Notes: generated by a model not told the origin, from the sequence alone. Shown: positions 42,001-57,000, counted from the first letter of the stretch. The stretch is DNA of 64,000 nt from Strix aluco (GCF_031877795.1 NC_133932.1:91789994-91853993); one strand, 5' to 3'. A program made the numbers and translations.

Positions 42001-45000
42001 GGGGAAATCCTCAAGAGGAAAGCAAAGCTAGTCACACACAAGGCAGTAAGCTAAATGCACAAGAAATAAGGAAAAGTTACTGTTTTAATCTGTTTCAGAC
42101 AGATTAATCTCCCATGATGCCTGTAATAGTAATCTGAAAACATCTGGGCAAGAACATGAACTTGTAAACTAATAGTTGGGTGGGTTTTTTGGGGGTTTTG
42201 TTCATTTTTTTTCTTAAAAACCAAGATGCTGAAGGAGGTAATGAAAGAAACTTTTTCGTGTTCTAGAATAAATATATCCACAGTGGGTATTTCTAACAGA
42301 CTATGATATCTAAACCAGTATCTGTTCAATCATATACCATGATACCCCTCATTGACAAATTAACCCAGTAGTGCAATTAAACTTTATTGTTGCACTGTCG
42401 AACTAAAATGAGAGGAGTCAGGAAAATCAGTCATGCATTTGTTGGAAAAGAGTTAACTTGGTATTTCTTCTGAAAGCCCTGTATGATGAGCCACTGGCTC
42501 TCAATTTACGGGCTTATGCAGGGGTCTTAAAAAATCCTCACACTAAGTGCTTCAGGTCATCTTTGCTTTGGCTGTAATTACTGTTTTTACACTTCCTATT
42601 TTAAAAAACGAGCTGAAGGGAGTTAATAGAGCACTTGATTCATGAGGAATAACTTTTGTCTTATGCCTGATCCTTCTACCTTTAGAAAGAAAGGCTATCC
42701 TGTGGTATCTTGTACTGACTGAGTACAGTATGAATCTTACATGAATACCCTTATATATTCAGGACATACACACTCCCATCAGAAACATAATTGAATTTTT
42801 AATATAGAAGGAACAGAGAGTACACCCCATTAGAAGCGCACACCTTTGGTACTGAGGCATCTCCACTGATGCCTCCCTTTGCCTTTCAGCCTGCCGCCTC
42901 TGTTCCTCCATCTCTGCTTGCTGCCTCTGCTCTTCCATTTCTGCCTGCCGCCTCTGCTCCTCAGCATATTGCTGTTCCCTCTCTTTACGTTGTCTCTCAA
43001 GCTCCAGCTCTTGGAGTTCCCTTTCCCGCTCAAAATGCAGGGCTGCTTCTTCCTGGATCCTCCGTTCCTCCTGAAGCCTCCTCCTTTCTTCTCCCTCGCC
43101 TAGCAAGCGCGTTGCCAGCTCGCTTCCTCCATCTCCTTCTGGCTCCTCGGGAGTATTCGCTTCAGGGTTTGCTCTCCAGCTGGACGCAGATGGAGCCCGT
43201 ACAGGGACAGACATTGTGTTTAAGGTTAAAACAGTCTGCTCCTGTAGCAAATTAAAAAAAAAAAAAAAAAAAAAGAAAAAAAAAATCATGGTTTTAGGGA
43301 AGGGAGCTGTTTTTTTAAACAGGTTGCTCACTCAGAAAAGTTCACTTATTCTGTGAAGGAATACTGTAAAAGCATCCCAAACACTTTCAATGCAAGACGC
43401 AGGGCGTACTTTGGTTTCATGTTTTGAGTTTCTGCTAGCACATTCTCCTAATGCAAGAGCTTCATTCCACACAGCAGCCTTAGCAAGCACCACGGGCAGC
43501 GTGGCCACAACTATGTGAAACATTCTTCTTTTCTAAAGTATCGCTTACATTTCAAGCCATCCCATCCCCACTTAAATACCCATGGAAAACAAACTCTTCC
43601 ATGATAATCAGCATTTCTCCCTACTTTTTTGACTTCGAAACCTGAGACCTACCTAAGAGCGTTTACACAAAAATATATACACTGCAAGTGTGTATCAGAC
43701 CAATAAATTTCACATGAATCCTCATGGGGAGGAAACCCCCACCCTCCTCCATTCTGCTACCATTTGAAAGTCAAACCTCAGACCTACCACTCTATGACTC
43801 TTCTCTCAAACATGAGAAAAGGTCTTTCAGTGGTCAAAAGATGTTTTAGTTGCAGAGGACAAGTACTGTTTATGGGTTCATCCAAACCTCTAATGATAGA
43901 AAAAATATTAAATGGTTTACATTCTTGTACAGCAAAGCCCTCTAACAGCTGAAAGAGCTTTCTTATTGAAGTCCTAAGCCTTAAATTACAGTCTACTTAT
44001 TTGTGACTGTATAAACACAACTGATCTAGCTAGGATGCCTGAAGCAGCACTCAAGTAGCAATAAAGAAGAGATATCTCAGATACCTCCTACACTTGGGAA
44101 AAAACCTGTTCATCCTTCTATAAGCAACACCCACAAAAGTCAGCCCTACAGAAACCACACACATTCAATGTCTTGAAACGTATGATAGCAAATCTGAAGT
44201 TGATTTGATATGTAAATTTATCAGCAATATGATTAACTGGTTGCCAGTAATAAGCCAAGCACTTGTGAACATGCCTCAGGATGAGTACTGAGGCAGAATT
44301 CCAACAAGTATCTTCAGGAGGTAAATATACAGCAAAGGTGACCATTTCATTCTGATCACAATAATTAATACATGCTGTAACTTTTTGCTAACGTATTTCT
44401 CGTGTTAGTTACCTAACCAATCCATAAGGAAAAAAGTCAAATTCAACAGGTCTCAAAACATCCCATTTACTTGTTCCTTCTCATTTTTGCAACTTCCTTC
44501 TATCAAGTCATAGACAACAATTTGTTTTCCAAAATAAGAAGATAAATAACATAGCAAAATAAATTATTTACCTGCTCCCATGCATCTACTATAAGGGGAA
44601 AGAGCCATCACGAAACTAAACAGTCAAAAGTGAAGCCATACTCATAGCCTACCTCATCAAAATACTTGGAGCTCTCTTTTTCTGCTTCTTGCTTAGCTCG
44701 TAGCCATTCTTCCCTCAGTTTTTCTTGCTCCCGCTTGTATTTCTCCTGTTATGTTAGATTGAAGTTAAACACCCAAATAAGAAACATGGTATTTTTTATT
44801 TGCATTAAAATGTACCACTGGTATTTAATGTGGTTTTTAACAGACCAGCATGGTAAAAACATGTTTGAGCTTCATTAGGACATTAGGTCTGCTATGAGTG
44901 AATGAAATCCTAGTTCAAATACAATCCAAAGGAGTTCTGCAATTGATTTTGGAGAATCCAGGTTTATTACATGCTAAGTCTCATAACAACTGACCTCACA

Positions 45001-48000
45001 TCTGTTATATTCCCCATCTTACAGTTTAGTTCCCATTCAAACAAAAATCAGCTAAGGTATTTCTTGAAAGATGGACTGATTATATTTAACTTGGAACTGG
45101 GCACATTAATGCGGTAAATATAAAGTTATCACTAAGTGAGGCAGTAATATGGTTTGAGCAAGAACTCTTGATTTTTTGGAATTTTACCTAAACAAAAAAC
45201 AATTTCTGGACCTCCAAATTTATCCTACGCCTGGATTTGGTATGAAACCAATGTAATGTCTTAAAGTATTACTCAAGGTACACAATAAATGTTTTGATGG
45301 GTTTGTCAATCACCACTTTCATCTTGGGAAAAGCAAAATATTTAAGGATGTCAAAAGTATTCATTCTAAGATGTTAGAAATAAGGAAGACTGTGTTTCCT
45401 TTCTCTGTTATTTGAGAATTCATTACTAGGATCATGGAGAAGAGAAAGAACATTATTACTCTGGCCAAATTTACTACTTTAGACCTAGGAAAGGAGAAGC
45501 AAGGAAAAGTGATGACAGACAGCTGAGACTGCTCCCAAGAAAGGGGTGCCAAGGTTTATATTCTTTAAAGCGACCTCTTCAGGCATCAAACGGAGCACCC
45601 AAGCCATAACAGAGACCACAAACATGTTTAGGAAAGCACAGCTCTTGCCTTGCAGAGTTTGTAAGTGAAAAGGAATGACAAAAGATAAAATATCCAAAAA
45701 CCAAGAGTTGCTACGCTGTACTTTGATATCACAGTTTTCTGCTGAATACACCAAACTTTTAAGAGGGCTTGTGCAGAGTAAATGATGTTCACTGATGTCT
45801 CTACTAGCCAACAGACTTTAGATAACAAACTAATTTGCAGAGATGTGTCTTGGTGAATGTGGCTGGATGGGCCTAAGCTTCACTGAGCTGAGGTCCTTAG
45901 AGATGTGTGCTTGGTTTTTTGTGCTATCCTAAGATGGCAAACATTGCCCCTTCCCTCTACAACACTTCCCCTCCATCTCTAGCAATTGGTTATCAAGGTG
46001 GTTTTGAGTTAGTAGGTTCAGCTTCTTGACTCACAGAGGTCCTGGAAATCAGACTGATTCCAGCTGATTAGTTGATTGCTAAGCAACAGGATGCTAGCAG
46101 GCATCTAACCATGGCACTGTCTGCTTCTCTTCATCTCTTATTCTAGAGACAATTTTCTTAAGGGGAAAAAATAACACTCATATTCAAGAGTGAAAACTAC
46201 TGCCCCTTAGCTGTTTGCCTATTCTTTAAATTCTGTTGCCAGTAAGAGCATACCAACCTTGTGATGACTGAGCACTTCCAGCTGTAGTGAATACACAGTT
46301 TGGGTTTGATTTCATGAAGCTCACTAATGCATTGTTCTCCTTTGGCTGAATAGTTGCTAGAGTGTGTAACTGTGCAGCCCAGCCAATATATTTGAATGTC
46401 CTCTTAGGCCATCAGTGAGAATTGCAGAAGTCACATGTTACTTTTCTTCCCTAACAGTTTCCACACCTAAAGGACTGCCAGCCTATGATTATGAAGGTTA
46501 ATTATACCTGCAATAAACGGTCCTGCTCCTTTTGCCATTTTTCCTGTCGTTTTCGTTCTTCCTCTTGATCCCAAACCCGACGACTGGGAGCACTAATGGA
46601 TGGAACTGGGAGCTAATATAAGACAGAAATGAAATAATATTATCTTCTTGCATGTAATTAACACTCTACGTTTTAAAATGTATTTTTAGAAGTGAGAAAT
46701 AAAAGCCATTACAAACACTACAGCCTTATAGTGACAAGGACCTGAATTAGCCTTTTCTTCAAAGGGACGGAAAGTATCCATTCCATTACACATTAGAAAA
46801 TCTTAGTCAGTACTCTCAGATTTGATCACAATTCTAAAGCAGTATAAAGAGCAATAGAAAGCAGTGGGCTTCTTGAGAAGACCAGGTTTATACAACTAAT
46901 TAGTAGTTTGTAAATAGTACTTACATCAGGCATTGCAGGCTCTGGGCCTCCTGTAAGATTTGGAAGGCAAAAACCAGAAATCATTAGAACCATACATACT
47001 CACTACTGCAACACTTGTCTAAAGGCAGAAAGTCTGAGCTTCAGACTAATTTTTGTTTCCTTAGTAAGCCATGCTTGCACATTTTGCCCTACAGAACTTA
47101 CTTGAGGTCAGAACTCATCAGGTCCTTTCAACTAATGTGCGCCGTTGTTTAAAAGCTTTACATGCTTACAAGTGCCATCAGCAATTGCTTGAATTAGCAG
47201 TACATCTCCCACTGTGGCAATACAGAGATTCTTTGCTACACCTCTCTTATTATTATTGTGAAAGCCAACTGTTTAGCATGACCAATACCCAGAACACTGC
47301 TCCAGGGCAGAGCTGCTACTCACCCATTGCCCTTGATGTGAATTAAGAGCAATAGACATCCACAAGCAACTTCTCTACCACAAAACCATGTATTTCCCCT
47401 TTCCTACTCCCAAAAGCACACTTCAATTTGGTGATCCTGTCACCATTCACCACAAACCTTATGCTATTTGAGGCTATCATGCTTGGTCTTAGCTTGTGCC
47501 AAGATGATTATTGGAGAGAGATGTGTTATGCTAATATATCAAAAGTTGAGAAAATGTGGAGAAGCACAGATTTAAGTATAATTCTTTCCTAAGCATCATC
47601 ACTATTTTTGTTTGTTGCTAGTGTACTTGTTACTTAGCTGTCCAAATTTCAGTTTAAAACAAAAATCCATAAAAGCAACAAGTTGCAACAGTTTTCTGAA
47701 GTATGACCACATGAAGTGGAGAAAAGGTCAAATTTAGGATACGAAAGAGATCTAATAGTCACAGACTAGTGTACAATCTATATATGCACAATTTTGTCTT
47801 CATTATCAGATTGCAACAGCTACAGTGACAACAGGACAAACAGACTTGATCTCCTGCAGTTATGCCAGGAGATGCTAAGGGTAGGTGCTGCCTATGCCTA
47901 TCTTTGCTCCCCTCTTCTCTCATCCCTGTAAGCTTATGCTGGCCTGTATGGGTTTGAAAAGAAGAATCTTCTGTATCACTGTAAAGCTAGTGTCAAAAGT

Positions 48001-51000
48001 TTAAAATGAACAAAACTGTACTGAACGTACACTCTAGAAATACACCCTTCTCCTCCCCCTCAAGCACAAATGAAATACTTCAAATATTGCTATAAAATTT
48101 ATTGAAATAAAAACCAAACTTCATAGCCAGCCTTTAAAAAAAACCCCAAACAAAAAAACCAGCAAAACAACCAACAACGATATTGCAGATACAACGCATC
48201 AGAAGTATTTAAAAATATTTAAAAGCAAACAGAACCACAAACACAGATTTATGCTGTGGCACTTCACGTATCACTTCTGGAAAAAAAAGAAGCCATCACC
48301 ACTGAAGGCAAAGTCCTGGCCGCACTAAAAATCACTGGCAAAATTCACACTGAACTTCCAGTGGGCCAGGATTTCACTCTTTCAGGCTACAGTAAAACAG
48401 CAAGGCATACATTGTCTGAAGACAGCATTAGGCATACAACATTAGTGGAAGTATGTGAGTTGTGACATGCAAAACACCAAAAAGCAACCTACAAAACCAA
48501 AATTGAGTGCCTCATTTTTTGCCTTTAAAAGCTAGCATATTCAATTCAAAATTTATATTGGTCTTCTTGGGATCTTGTGACATGACCACATAGTGGAAAG
48601 CCAGCAGCTGTCTTTTTTCACCATTTTAGATGAAAGCACAGCGCTGCAACTCAAGATAAACTCAAATCCAGAGTTAAGTATTTTATCAACAGCTCTTTGA
48701 GATTTGTGCTAAGCCTCTGCTGGAATATTCAACGTTATTCTTGTTTTGTAGGTAGTAGCAAACCTGAACAGAGAGTGCTATCCTTACTCCTACCCAGTGG
48801 AAAAAAAAAAAAAAGTATGAACAACATAGAAGACTTAAACAGCTATAGATATAAGAGAACACACAAAGACCCATTACCACAAAGGTAGACCCATGAATTG
48901 TAAGAATAACCTGATGACCCTGGGAAAAGAAGGGAAATTAATTATGTTGCTTCATTGTAACTGCAACAAACAATGCTGAAGAAGTATAGTACCCAGCACC
49001 AGACCTGTTAGGAAGAGTGTGCAGCAGGAACAATTTCATGGAAGTACATGAAACGTTAGCTCTTTGGTTTACCTTGTTCAAAAAATTGTGACCGTCTTTT
49101 TAAGTTTTTCAAAGAAATAGGTTCAGATGCTATTTGAAAAATACAAAGAGTACAAACAAGTCAATGAGGCGCTGTCGTCTATCACCATTGGATAAGAAAC
49201 TTCTGTTGTTAAACCTCCAATCTACAGCACATCACTTCAGAAAAATGAAAAGACCCTGAAACTCAAAGGAAATTTCATCTTTTGTAATAACAAATACAGT
49301 TTTTAGTAGGTTACATCATATACTGATTAGTATTTCACTTTATCACTAACAATGTCCAACTATAACAACAGTACAAGTGTCAAACTCGGACTCAGATTCT
49401 CCTTGTCTAATTCAAGCCTCCTCAACTGAGATGACAAATAATTGGATTGAGGAGTCTAATCACCATTTAAGGTCATCAGAAAGGCATCTCCAGAGGGCAA
49501 CTGATCTTTTGGGGAAACTCTTTTATAAATCACCATGTGCTTTCAAATACCAAGTTCCCATTTAAGGATTATTGTTTCATTAGGAAATGTACATACCTGG
49601 TTTCTCTCACTGTCAACAAGTAAGGCTATAACTGTTCAGAGCATCATAAGTAATTATTATTCATACCCGAATCAACAATATTGTTCTCCATGAATAAAAG
49701 TAAAATAATAAACATAAAACAACCATTACCCCCAAAACTTGACAACTGAAATAGAGGAAAAAACCCAAGAAGTTGAAGACTCTTTACACTCTTCCTGGGC
49801 AATGAAATAAATCAATACTCAGTCTCCACACAGTGCAGTAGCAATTACAGTAAGCTGTGTGTCTTCTCCTTCTCTTTCACCCCTACCACACAGTAAATTT
49901 ACAACCACTAATGCAGACACTGGGGGGTTTGTCACCACCTAGCATGTCACGGAAGCAAACTACACCCAGTTTGGATGCAACTAGATCTCTGTGATACCTG
50001 TCTAGTTTTCAGTTCATTAAGGTCTCGCTGCGCCCACTGCATAAAGCTTGCGATGATTACAGGTTTAGTGTTCGTGCTTGTTCCAAACCCACACAATTAG
50101 TGGATGAAAATCAACAGTGTTTTACCTCTTTGTTCGTTAGAGCCAAGATCTCCTTGCATTCCATTTATCAATTTTGTTTCTGTATCCTGAAAATATAAGA
50201 AATATAGGTCTTAGTTCATTAGATTTGTGGAAGTTTATCCAATTATATGTCATCCCTGACAGGAACTGTATATCATGAAACACTTCAGAACACTTTCCAC
50301 AGAAATACAAAACTATCTAAAATTTCCTGAGTGTATTGTATGATAGAACAACTGCAGGCATTTGAAGGGATCAATAACCAGTTGTGAATTGGTGACTGAA
50401 ATAAAACCTGTTAGTTTGAAAAAAAATGCCAGAAGCCCAAGATCTTCCTACTTCAGCTCCTTGGCAGGTAGGGTGCTATTTGCAAGTAATTTGGAAGCAT
50501 ATATGCTTGTTCTTTTGTTCTTTCGGACTGCAACTTTAATTAATAATGGAGGTAAAAGCCTCTTCTAAAGAATAAAGACTCTATACATTTTTGTTAAAAT
50601 ACAGTCTGCAAATATTTTAATACTTATCACTTAGCAGTGTCCACTCTTGAACGGACAGTAGCAAGTCTTTAAAACATCTTATTTACCTTAATAAGTACAT
50701 AGCTACATCTCTGTATTTGCAGTATCCTCTATGTTCCTTAAGCAATACAAGTAAAAATAAGATTTGCAAGGTCTTTTCTCCATCCTCCCCCTATCAAGGC
50801 ATTAAATTTTTACTTTCTTCCTCCCCCCAGATCCCATGACCCTTCAAAAACATACTCACAGAACTTCGAAGGCTGGTGGAGAAATCTCTTTTTGTTGATA
50901 TGGTGGAAACACTTGAAACGTGTTCTCCAGAAGTTGCATCAATCCATTTATTTTCGGATGTACCTATAATGTTGGTAGCCATACTGGTGAGATTGAGGAT

Positions 51001-54000
51001 TTTATGCCTTACATGTGGCAGGGAAGGCTGGTCTTTGCCCCAGTCTTTTTGGTATGTGGAGGATCAAGAAATTAATGTAGACAGTAATGTCAAAGAACAG
51101 AACAAGAGTTAATGAGAAAACATTAAAATAACACAAATAAAACACATAACAGAAGAGGGAGAGACACAAATCAGGTGGAATTTGTGAAGACAGGAAAAAG
51201 GGCTTTTATGAGCAGACCGCCTTCCCCAAAAATGCAAGTGTTAGTCATAAGCCAGGTAAAAGTTTACCAGATGTTTTGCTAACATGGTCTTATAGCAGCT
51301 TAACATTACAGAGTAATTAGTATTCATTGGAATCTATTTCATTAGCATTAGTAAGGATCAAGAAAATTCTCTGAGCTTTACTCACAGAAGGTACAGTTTG
51401 ACTCATACACTATCCAGGGAAGTGTCATTTTCACAGCTGTGCTCCTCAGGAAACACACAGAGGGCAAAAAAAAGGCAGTCTAAACTGAACTAGTGAAACT
51501 GATGAGGTGAAGATAAATCATTACCCGCACTCAAACTCCATAATTTCTCCCAACTCCCTAAAATTTATTCAATGAGAAGTTCTCCACTAATTTCACTCTT
51601 TATTTGTGCTAGACCCTGTATAAGTTGTGATTTGTTTTCTGCCTCTTCCCCACACCACTATTTTTTCCCCCCACTTGCTGGAAACTTATTCTACCTAGCT
51701 TCCCACTAAAAGAATGTTTTTTCTTTATAATGTGAGAGAAGTCATTGGTCACACTTACAACTCTGGAAAAATTCTTCTGGGACTTCAAAAGAGTATCCTG
51801 ACCATACCCATGGCAAGTCTAGAGATGCTAGAAGGGCTTCGGTCAGGATGGAAACCCTCACTAGTGAGAATGACTAGTACCATTCTGAAGGGATTACAGC
51901 ATCACAATATTTGAGTCAATGGTCAAAATCATAGCACAGAGGTGCTACATCACCCACAAGCTCATACGCCACCCAAAACACTTCCTGAAAAAAGGGACAC
52001 AAGATCCTCCTCCCCTGATGAAAAGAGGAGCTGCTGAAGGAGAGAGGCTCTAAAAATTAATATCCACTAGAGACCAGTCCCTCTTCGTTTTTGTGGCATG
52101 GCAGGAAAGGAAATGTTATATTCCCTTGTGTGGTGGTTGCACACTTTTTTACTTGTGCAGCCTCTCGGAAACAGGACAGAGCACAAGAGAGGTCAGTAGT
52201 TCAATGCTTTGTAGATTTGCTTGTCAAGACATTTCTAATGCACAAGTAGTTAAAAAAAAAGCCAAGTTGTGTTAAAATGCAACAAACATGCTAGCAAACT
52301 ACTTTAGCTTAGATATGTATTAAGTTGTGTTAAAATGCAACAAACATGCTAGCAAACTACTTTAGCTTAGATATGTATTACTACTGTAAGGGTAATAAGG
52401 ACTCAGCTGTCAGGTACAGCAGAGACAAAGCTTATTTGCCTTACAGAGCATACTGTATCTGCCCAACAAAACAACTCACCATTCTTTCCATATCGTCTGA
52501 CATCCATGACCAGGTTTCCAGTTTCTAGTGCTCGGCTGATGGCTTCTTCCCACTGACTATAGTCCATACGTGAAACCTTTGTGCCATTGATAGCAATGAT
52601 CTCATCATCTACATGCAGCTGACAAAGTGCTGCAGGGCTACCTGTAGAAAACAGAAGAAACATAAATTTATGTCTCCATTCACAATTATTTTTTTACCAC
52701 AATTATGATTAATTTTTTTTTCCCCCCAAAGAAATGTTTCTTGGTGGATATTCCCAAAGTCTTTAAAAACTCTACTGCACCATGAATGTAAACTCAGTAT
52801 CAAAGTAGTGTTTCAATTTGAAACTTATGAAAATTACAAAGGACATCAGTCTTTTGGACTTGCAAGTGCTCACATACTGGCTAGCCCATTTACTAAACAG
52901 CTTCTGGGCCCATCCCTGCCTTGACTAACTCACCTTTATCATCTGGGAGAGAGATAGAGCAAGAGACAGAGTGGCAGAGTGTCTGTAGCCAACAATTAAC
53001 TGAAATTCAGCCAATGTTTGGGTAATCCTCTTATTTGCACCAAAAAACCCAGCCTCCACCTCCTTAATTCCAATAGAAGCTGCCTTTCTCATATTCTTAT
53101 TTAGATTTTCTGGGCTCTACTGACAAGGACACGCTGCTTTATTACTTTCGCTAAAATAGTTTGTTAGCTCCGAATTGACTGGTAATTGGACTCAATATAT
53201 TGCTGGGTGCTGTCCCATTAGAATTCTCTGGATTCTACTTTGTCAATTAAAAGCAAATTTTATTGCAGCTTGGACTTTGAATTCTACTGATACTTTGCAA
53301 AACAGGCTGCACTTTATATTCTTTCATCTACCACTAAACACTGGCAGGCGATCCCACTAGCCTAAGGACAGAGAACATATGGGACCAGTTAATAAACTTG
53401 TTTCTGTTTAATTCAGAAAATGGATGAGCTGAGACACTCAGTCTTCCCTAAGTTAGATTTTATTAATTACATCTGAATGGTTCTTCCATTAACAATTATT
53501 TCCTTAGCACAATAGAAAATGGAAAAGCTAAGTGAAAATGTGGTTAAAGACTGCACAATAAATCCTCATGTTAATAAAATAAAACAAATCTTAATTACAT
53601 GATAGGAATGTTTTCCAAAGTAAGTAGTGAAATCCACACATCTTGTTTAAAATATACCAAAACCAATGTTAATTACATTATCAGAAACACATGTGGACAA
53701 GCATGACAGAAGAGTTTAGACACTGTATGCTTCATTCTGACCTTCTTCTGACACACTAGTAAAATGCTGCTGGAAGTCTGGATCACCCACTAAGGGATTC
53801 AGATAGCTTTTAATATTCCTGGCACCTGAAGAAGTTAAGAAATTAAGAAATACTATGCTTCGTAATACTGCACCGACCAGTGATCCATCATAGTTCACAA
53901 AAAACACCCACCACTAACTTCTATGTTGGAAAAGCATAGCTCCATATTATGTTTTTCTGCATTCTTCTTATAGACTAAAAATTCCATTAGCAGCTATCAG

Positions 54001-57000
54001 CAAAATTTTCAAAATATACTAGTTACTTTTAAACAATATTATAGAAGAAAATGTAGAGTTTTCATTTGGAGGAAGAAAACACAGGCAACACTTAAACTGG
54101 AAAAAAGTGCATCTCCTTAGAGCCAAGATGTTAAAGAATGAATAGATTGTCAAATCTATTAACTGAAGGTACTTTTAAGGATACTATTGAAGATACTACC
54201 ACTGAAGTTACTATCTTCAACAACATCATACAACATTTGAAACTAAATTCTGAAATCAGAATTTAATATCTTTAGTACCATATAGTTTGACCACATGTAT
54301 ACTGAAATTTATGCTCATGGTATAGAGAATGCTTTGGGCTCAAGGAGAGTCATCAGAACTGATTATTTCTCTGTTGTGACAGAACAAGCCCTAAGAAAGA
54401 AAAAAGTTGATGTTCGTTTTACTCAGATAATTTGACTGGGATGAGACCCAGCTCAGAGGTAAGAACAATATACCTCAGTTCAGTTACATGAGGGAAAAAG
54501 TGGGTTACCAATTTAGGTTTCACGAAAGGAAGGGAACTTAAGATTGCACGGTTCCTCCTATAATATCATCAGAAAAACAAATCCAGACCATATCCCAACC
54601 ATACAGGTTTGAATGAATAGCAGCAGTCTCTAGACTGCATGTGTAGACCTACCACAGACAGGACAACTCACATCACTCAATTTTTAGCACATAACTTTGT
54701 CAGCTGCTCTTCCTCTACTGCCTCTAACAGTCTGAGAATAGAAGGGCTTCTCAAGAGTGCAAACCAGAGCTCCTATACTGGGCTTCTGCTCTGATTCACC
54801 TCCAGAGAAGCCTACAGAGATTAGCTGGCAATTCAGGTGCTGAGAATTGTATTGTACCAGTTGTCTTTCTCTGTCCAGCTCCTCCAAGACTATAGAATTT
54901 ATTTGTAATTTCTTTATACCCCTGTAGATGATTTAGGTTACATTACATAAAACATGTATTTCTGTTTTCCATAAGTTTCCCTGAAGATAAAAGATTTTTC
55001 TTTCTTACTAACCCCCAATGAAAACAAAACCAAACAAATACTCATTTTCCATACGTATTTAGTTATCTCTAACCTAGCTCCATCTGTTGTTATTACAACA
55101 GATAAATACTAGATCAATCACACAAAAACCCCTAAAACTTAAAGGAAGTGGGTCAAATTTACTTTGTCCTACATGCCTGTAAGCATTTAACCACAGAGCT
55201 GTGCACTTCTACATCAACACCATCTCAAAAAAATGATTGCAAATAGGGTGGGTGAAAGGGAAAGGACTGAAACAATAATGATTATACAGCAGTGGGGAAG
55301 CTGGCAGAACAGTGTTGAGATTAATAGCTTCAAGGCTTTCAGTTTACCTATTTTTGCCATAAAGGTTGAAAATTCCAGTAAAAATGAGCATTATCTTCTT
55401 TTATACATAGTAAATGGGCCTCAACAAAACATGTGTTACAAGCTTAACTCTTATAAGTGTTCTCAAAAAGCTTAATAAGAAGTTAATTTTGCTTGCCAAG
55501 TAGTTTTCTTAACTATTTTCTGAAGGAAAAGCATACGTAGAATACAGAATCATTTGTAAGTGGCAGAAAGATAAATGCAAGTTATCACCTGAAGAAAATC
55601 ATCTAGCTAGTTAGGATGACAGGTATGTCAAGATAATCAGAGAAAGTCTTCCTGAAAGCTATATTTCTGGGCTCATGAAAGAGAAAAAGGTGACTGGGAA
55701 CAGTTGGTATGGATTTGCCAAGCCTAAATCACGCTTGATCAACCTGGTTATCTTCAGTGATGAAATGACTAGTTCAGTGGATGAAGGGAGAGTGGTGGAT
55801 ACCATCCACCTTGTCTTTAATAAAAGCTTTTGACATGATCTTCCTCAGTATCCTGTTATCAAAGTTGGGATGGGCAGAACGACCTGGGTTGGGTGAAAAA
55901 TTGGCTGGGCTGTCAGGCTCAATGGGTAGCAGTTAATGGATCACATTCATCCTGGAGGCTGCTTACAAATGGAGCTCCCCAGAGGTGTATCCTGGGACCT
56001 GTCCTCTCTAACATGTTCACCAATAACCAGGAAGAGGAGGACATGAAACACACCCTCACCAAGTTTGCAAACCATGCAAAAAGGGAGCTGGTAGCTGACA
56101 TGCTGGAGGGCAGGGCTGCCATTCAGAGCAGGAACCTGACATTCAGCACAGGCAAATAGAGAGCCCTGCTCCTGAGATGGACTAACCCCAATGAGGGTAC
56201 AGCTTGGGGGCTGACGGGCTGGAGAAGTCCTAGTGGACTCTTGGCTGAATATGAGGCAGCAGCAGGCCCTGGCAGTGATGGGACTATCAATACCCAGGGC
56301 CATATGAATCCCTGACCAGTATATAAAGGGAAGTGACCATCTCATTCACTCAACCACTCAGCACTTGTTATGCTACATCGACAATACTACATCCAGCTTT
56401 GGTGTCCCACTATAAAAGAGACAGCAATAAACTGGGACAAGTTCACAGGAGGCCATTGGGATTGTCAAGGCTGGAACACTTGCCCTATGAAGAACAAGGC
56501 TTGTTCAGCCTGGAGAAGAGAGGCCGCAGGGGGACCTAACAGCAGTACCCCCAACCCCAGTACCTACAGTAAGGTCACTGAGAAAGAAAAGCCTGCTCTT
56601 TATTGAAATTCATGACAGAAGAACACAGCACAGTGGTTATAAACTGTGCTGGTTTTGGCTCGGGTAGAGTTAATTTTCTTCATAGTAGCTGGCATGGGCT
56701 ATGTTTTGGATTGGTGCTGGAAACAGTGTTGATAATACAGGGATGTTTTTGTTACTGCTGAGCAGTGCTTACACAGAGTCACGGCCTTTGCCGCTTACAC
56801 CACCCCACCAGTGAGTAGGCTGGGGGTGCGCAAGAAGCTGGGAGGAGACACAGGTGGGACAGATGACTCCAACTGACCAAAGGGATATCCCACACCATAT
56901 GACATCAGACTCAGCTTGTAAAGCTGGGGGAAGAAGGAGGAAGGGAGGGAAGTTCACAGTGATGGCGTTTGTCTTCCCAAGTAACCGTTATGCATGATGG

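Noticed and set aside
42869..43255. A 128-codon plus-strand frame rich in Pro, Ala and Leu.
   Set aside because: It is the mirror of the LMO7 coiled-coil exon on the other strand.
54684..54887. A 67-codon minus frame beginning [10 protein letters not shown], considered as an extra LMO7 exon.
   Set aside because: It has no acceptor and donor in phase 1 that fit the PDZ exons, and no similarity to LMO7 that I recognise.
55947..56345. A 132-codon minus-strand frame.
   Set aside because: It is the antisense of a decayed CR1 fragment.
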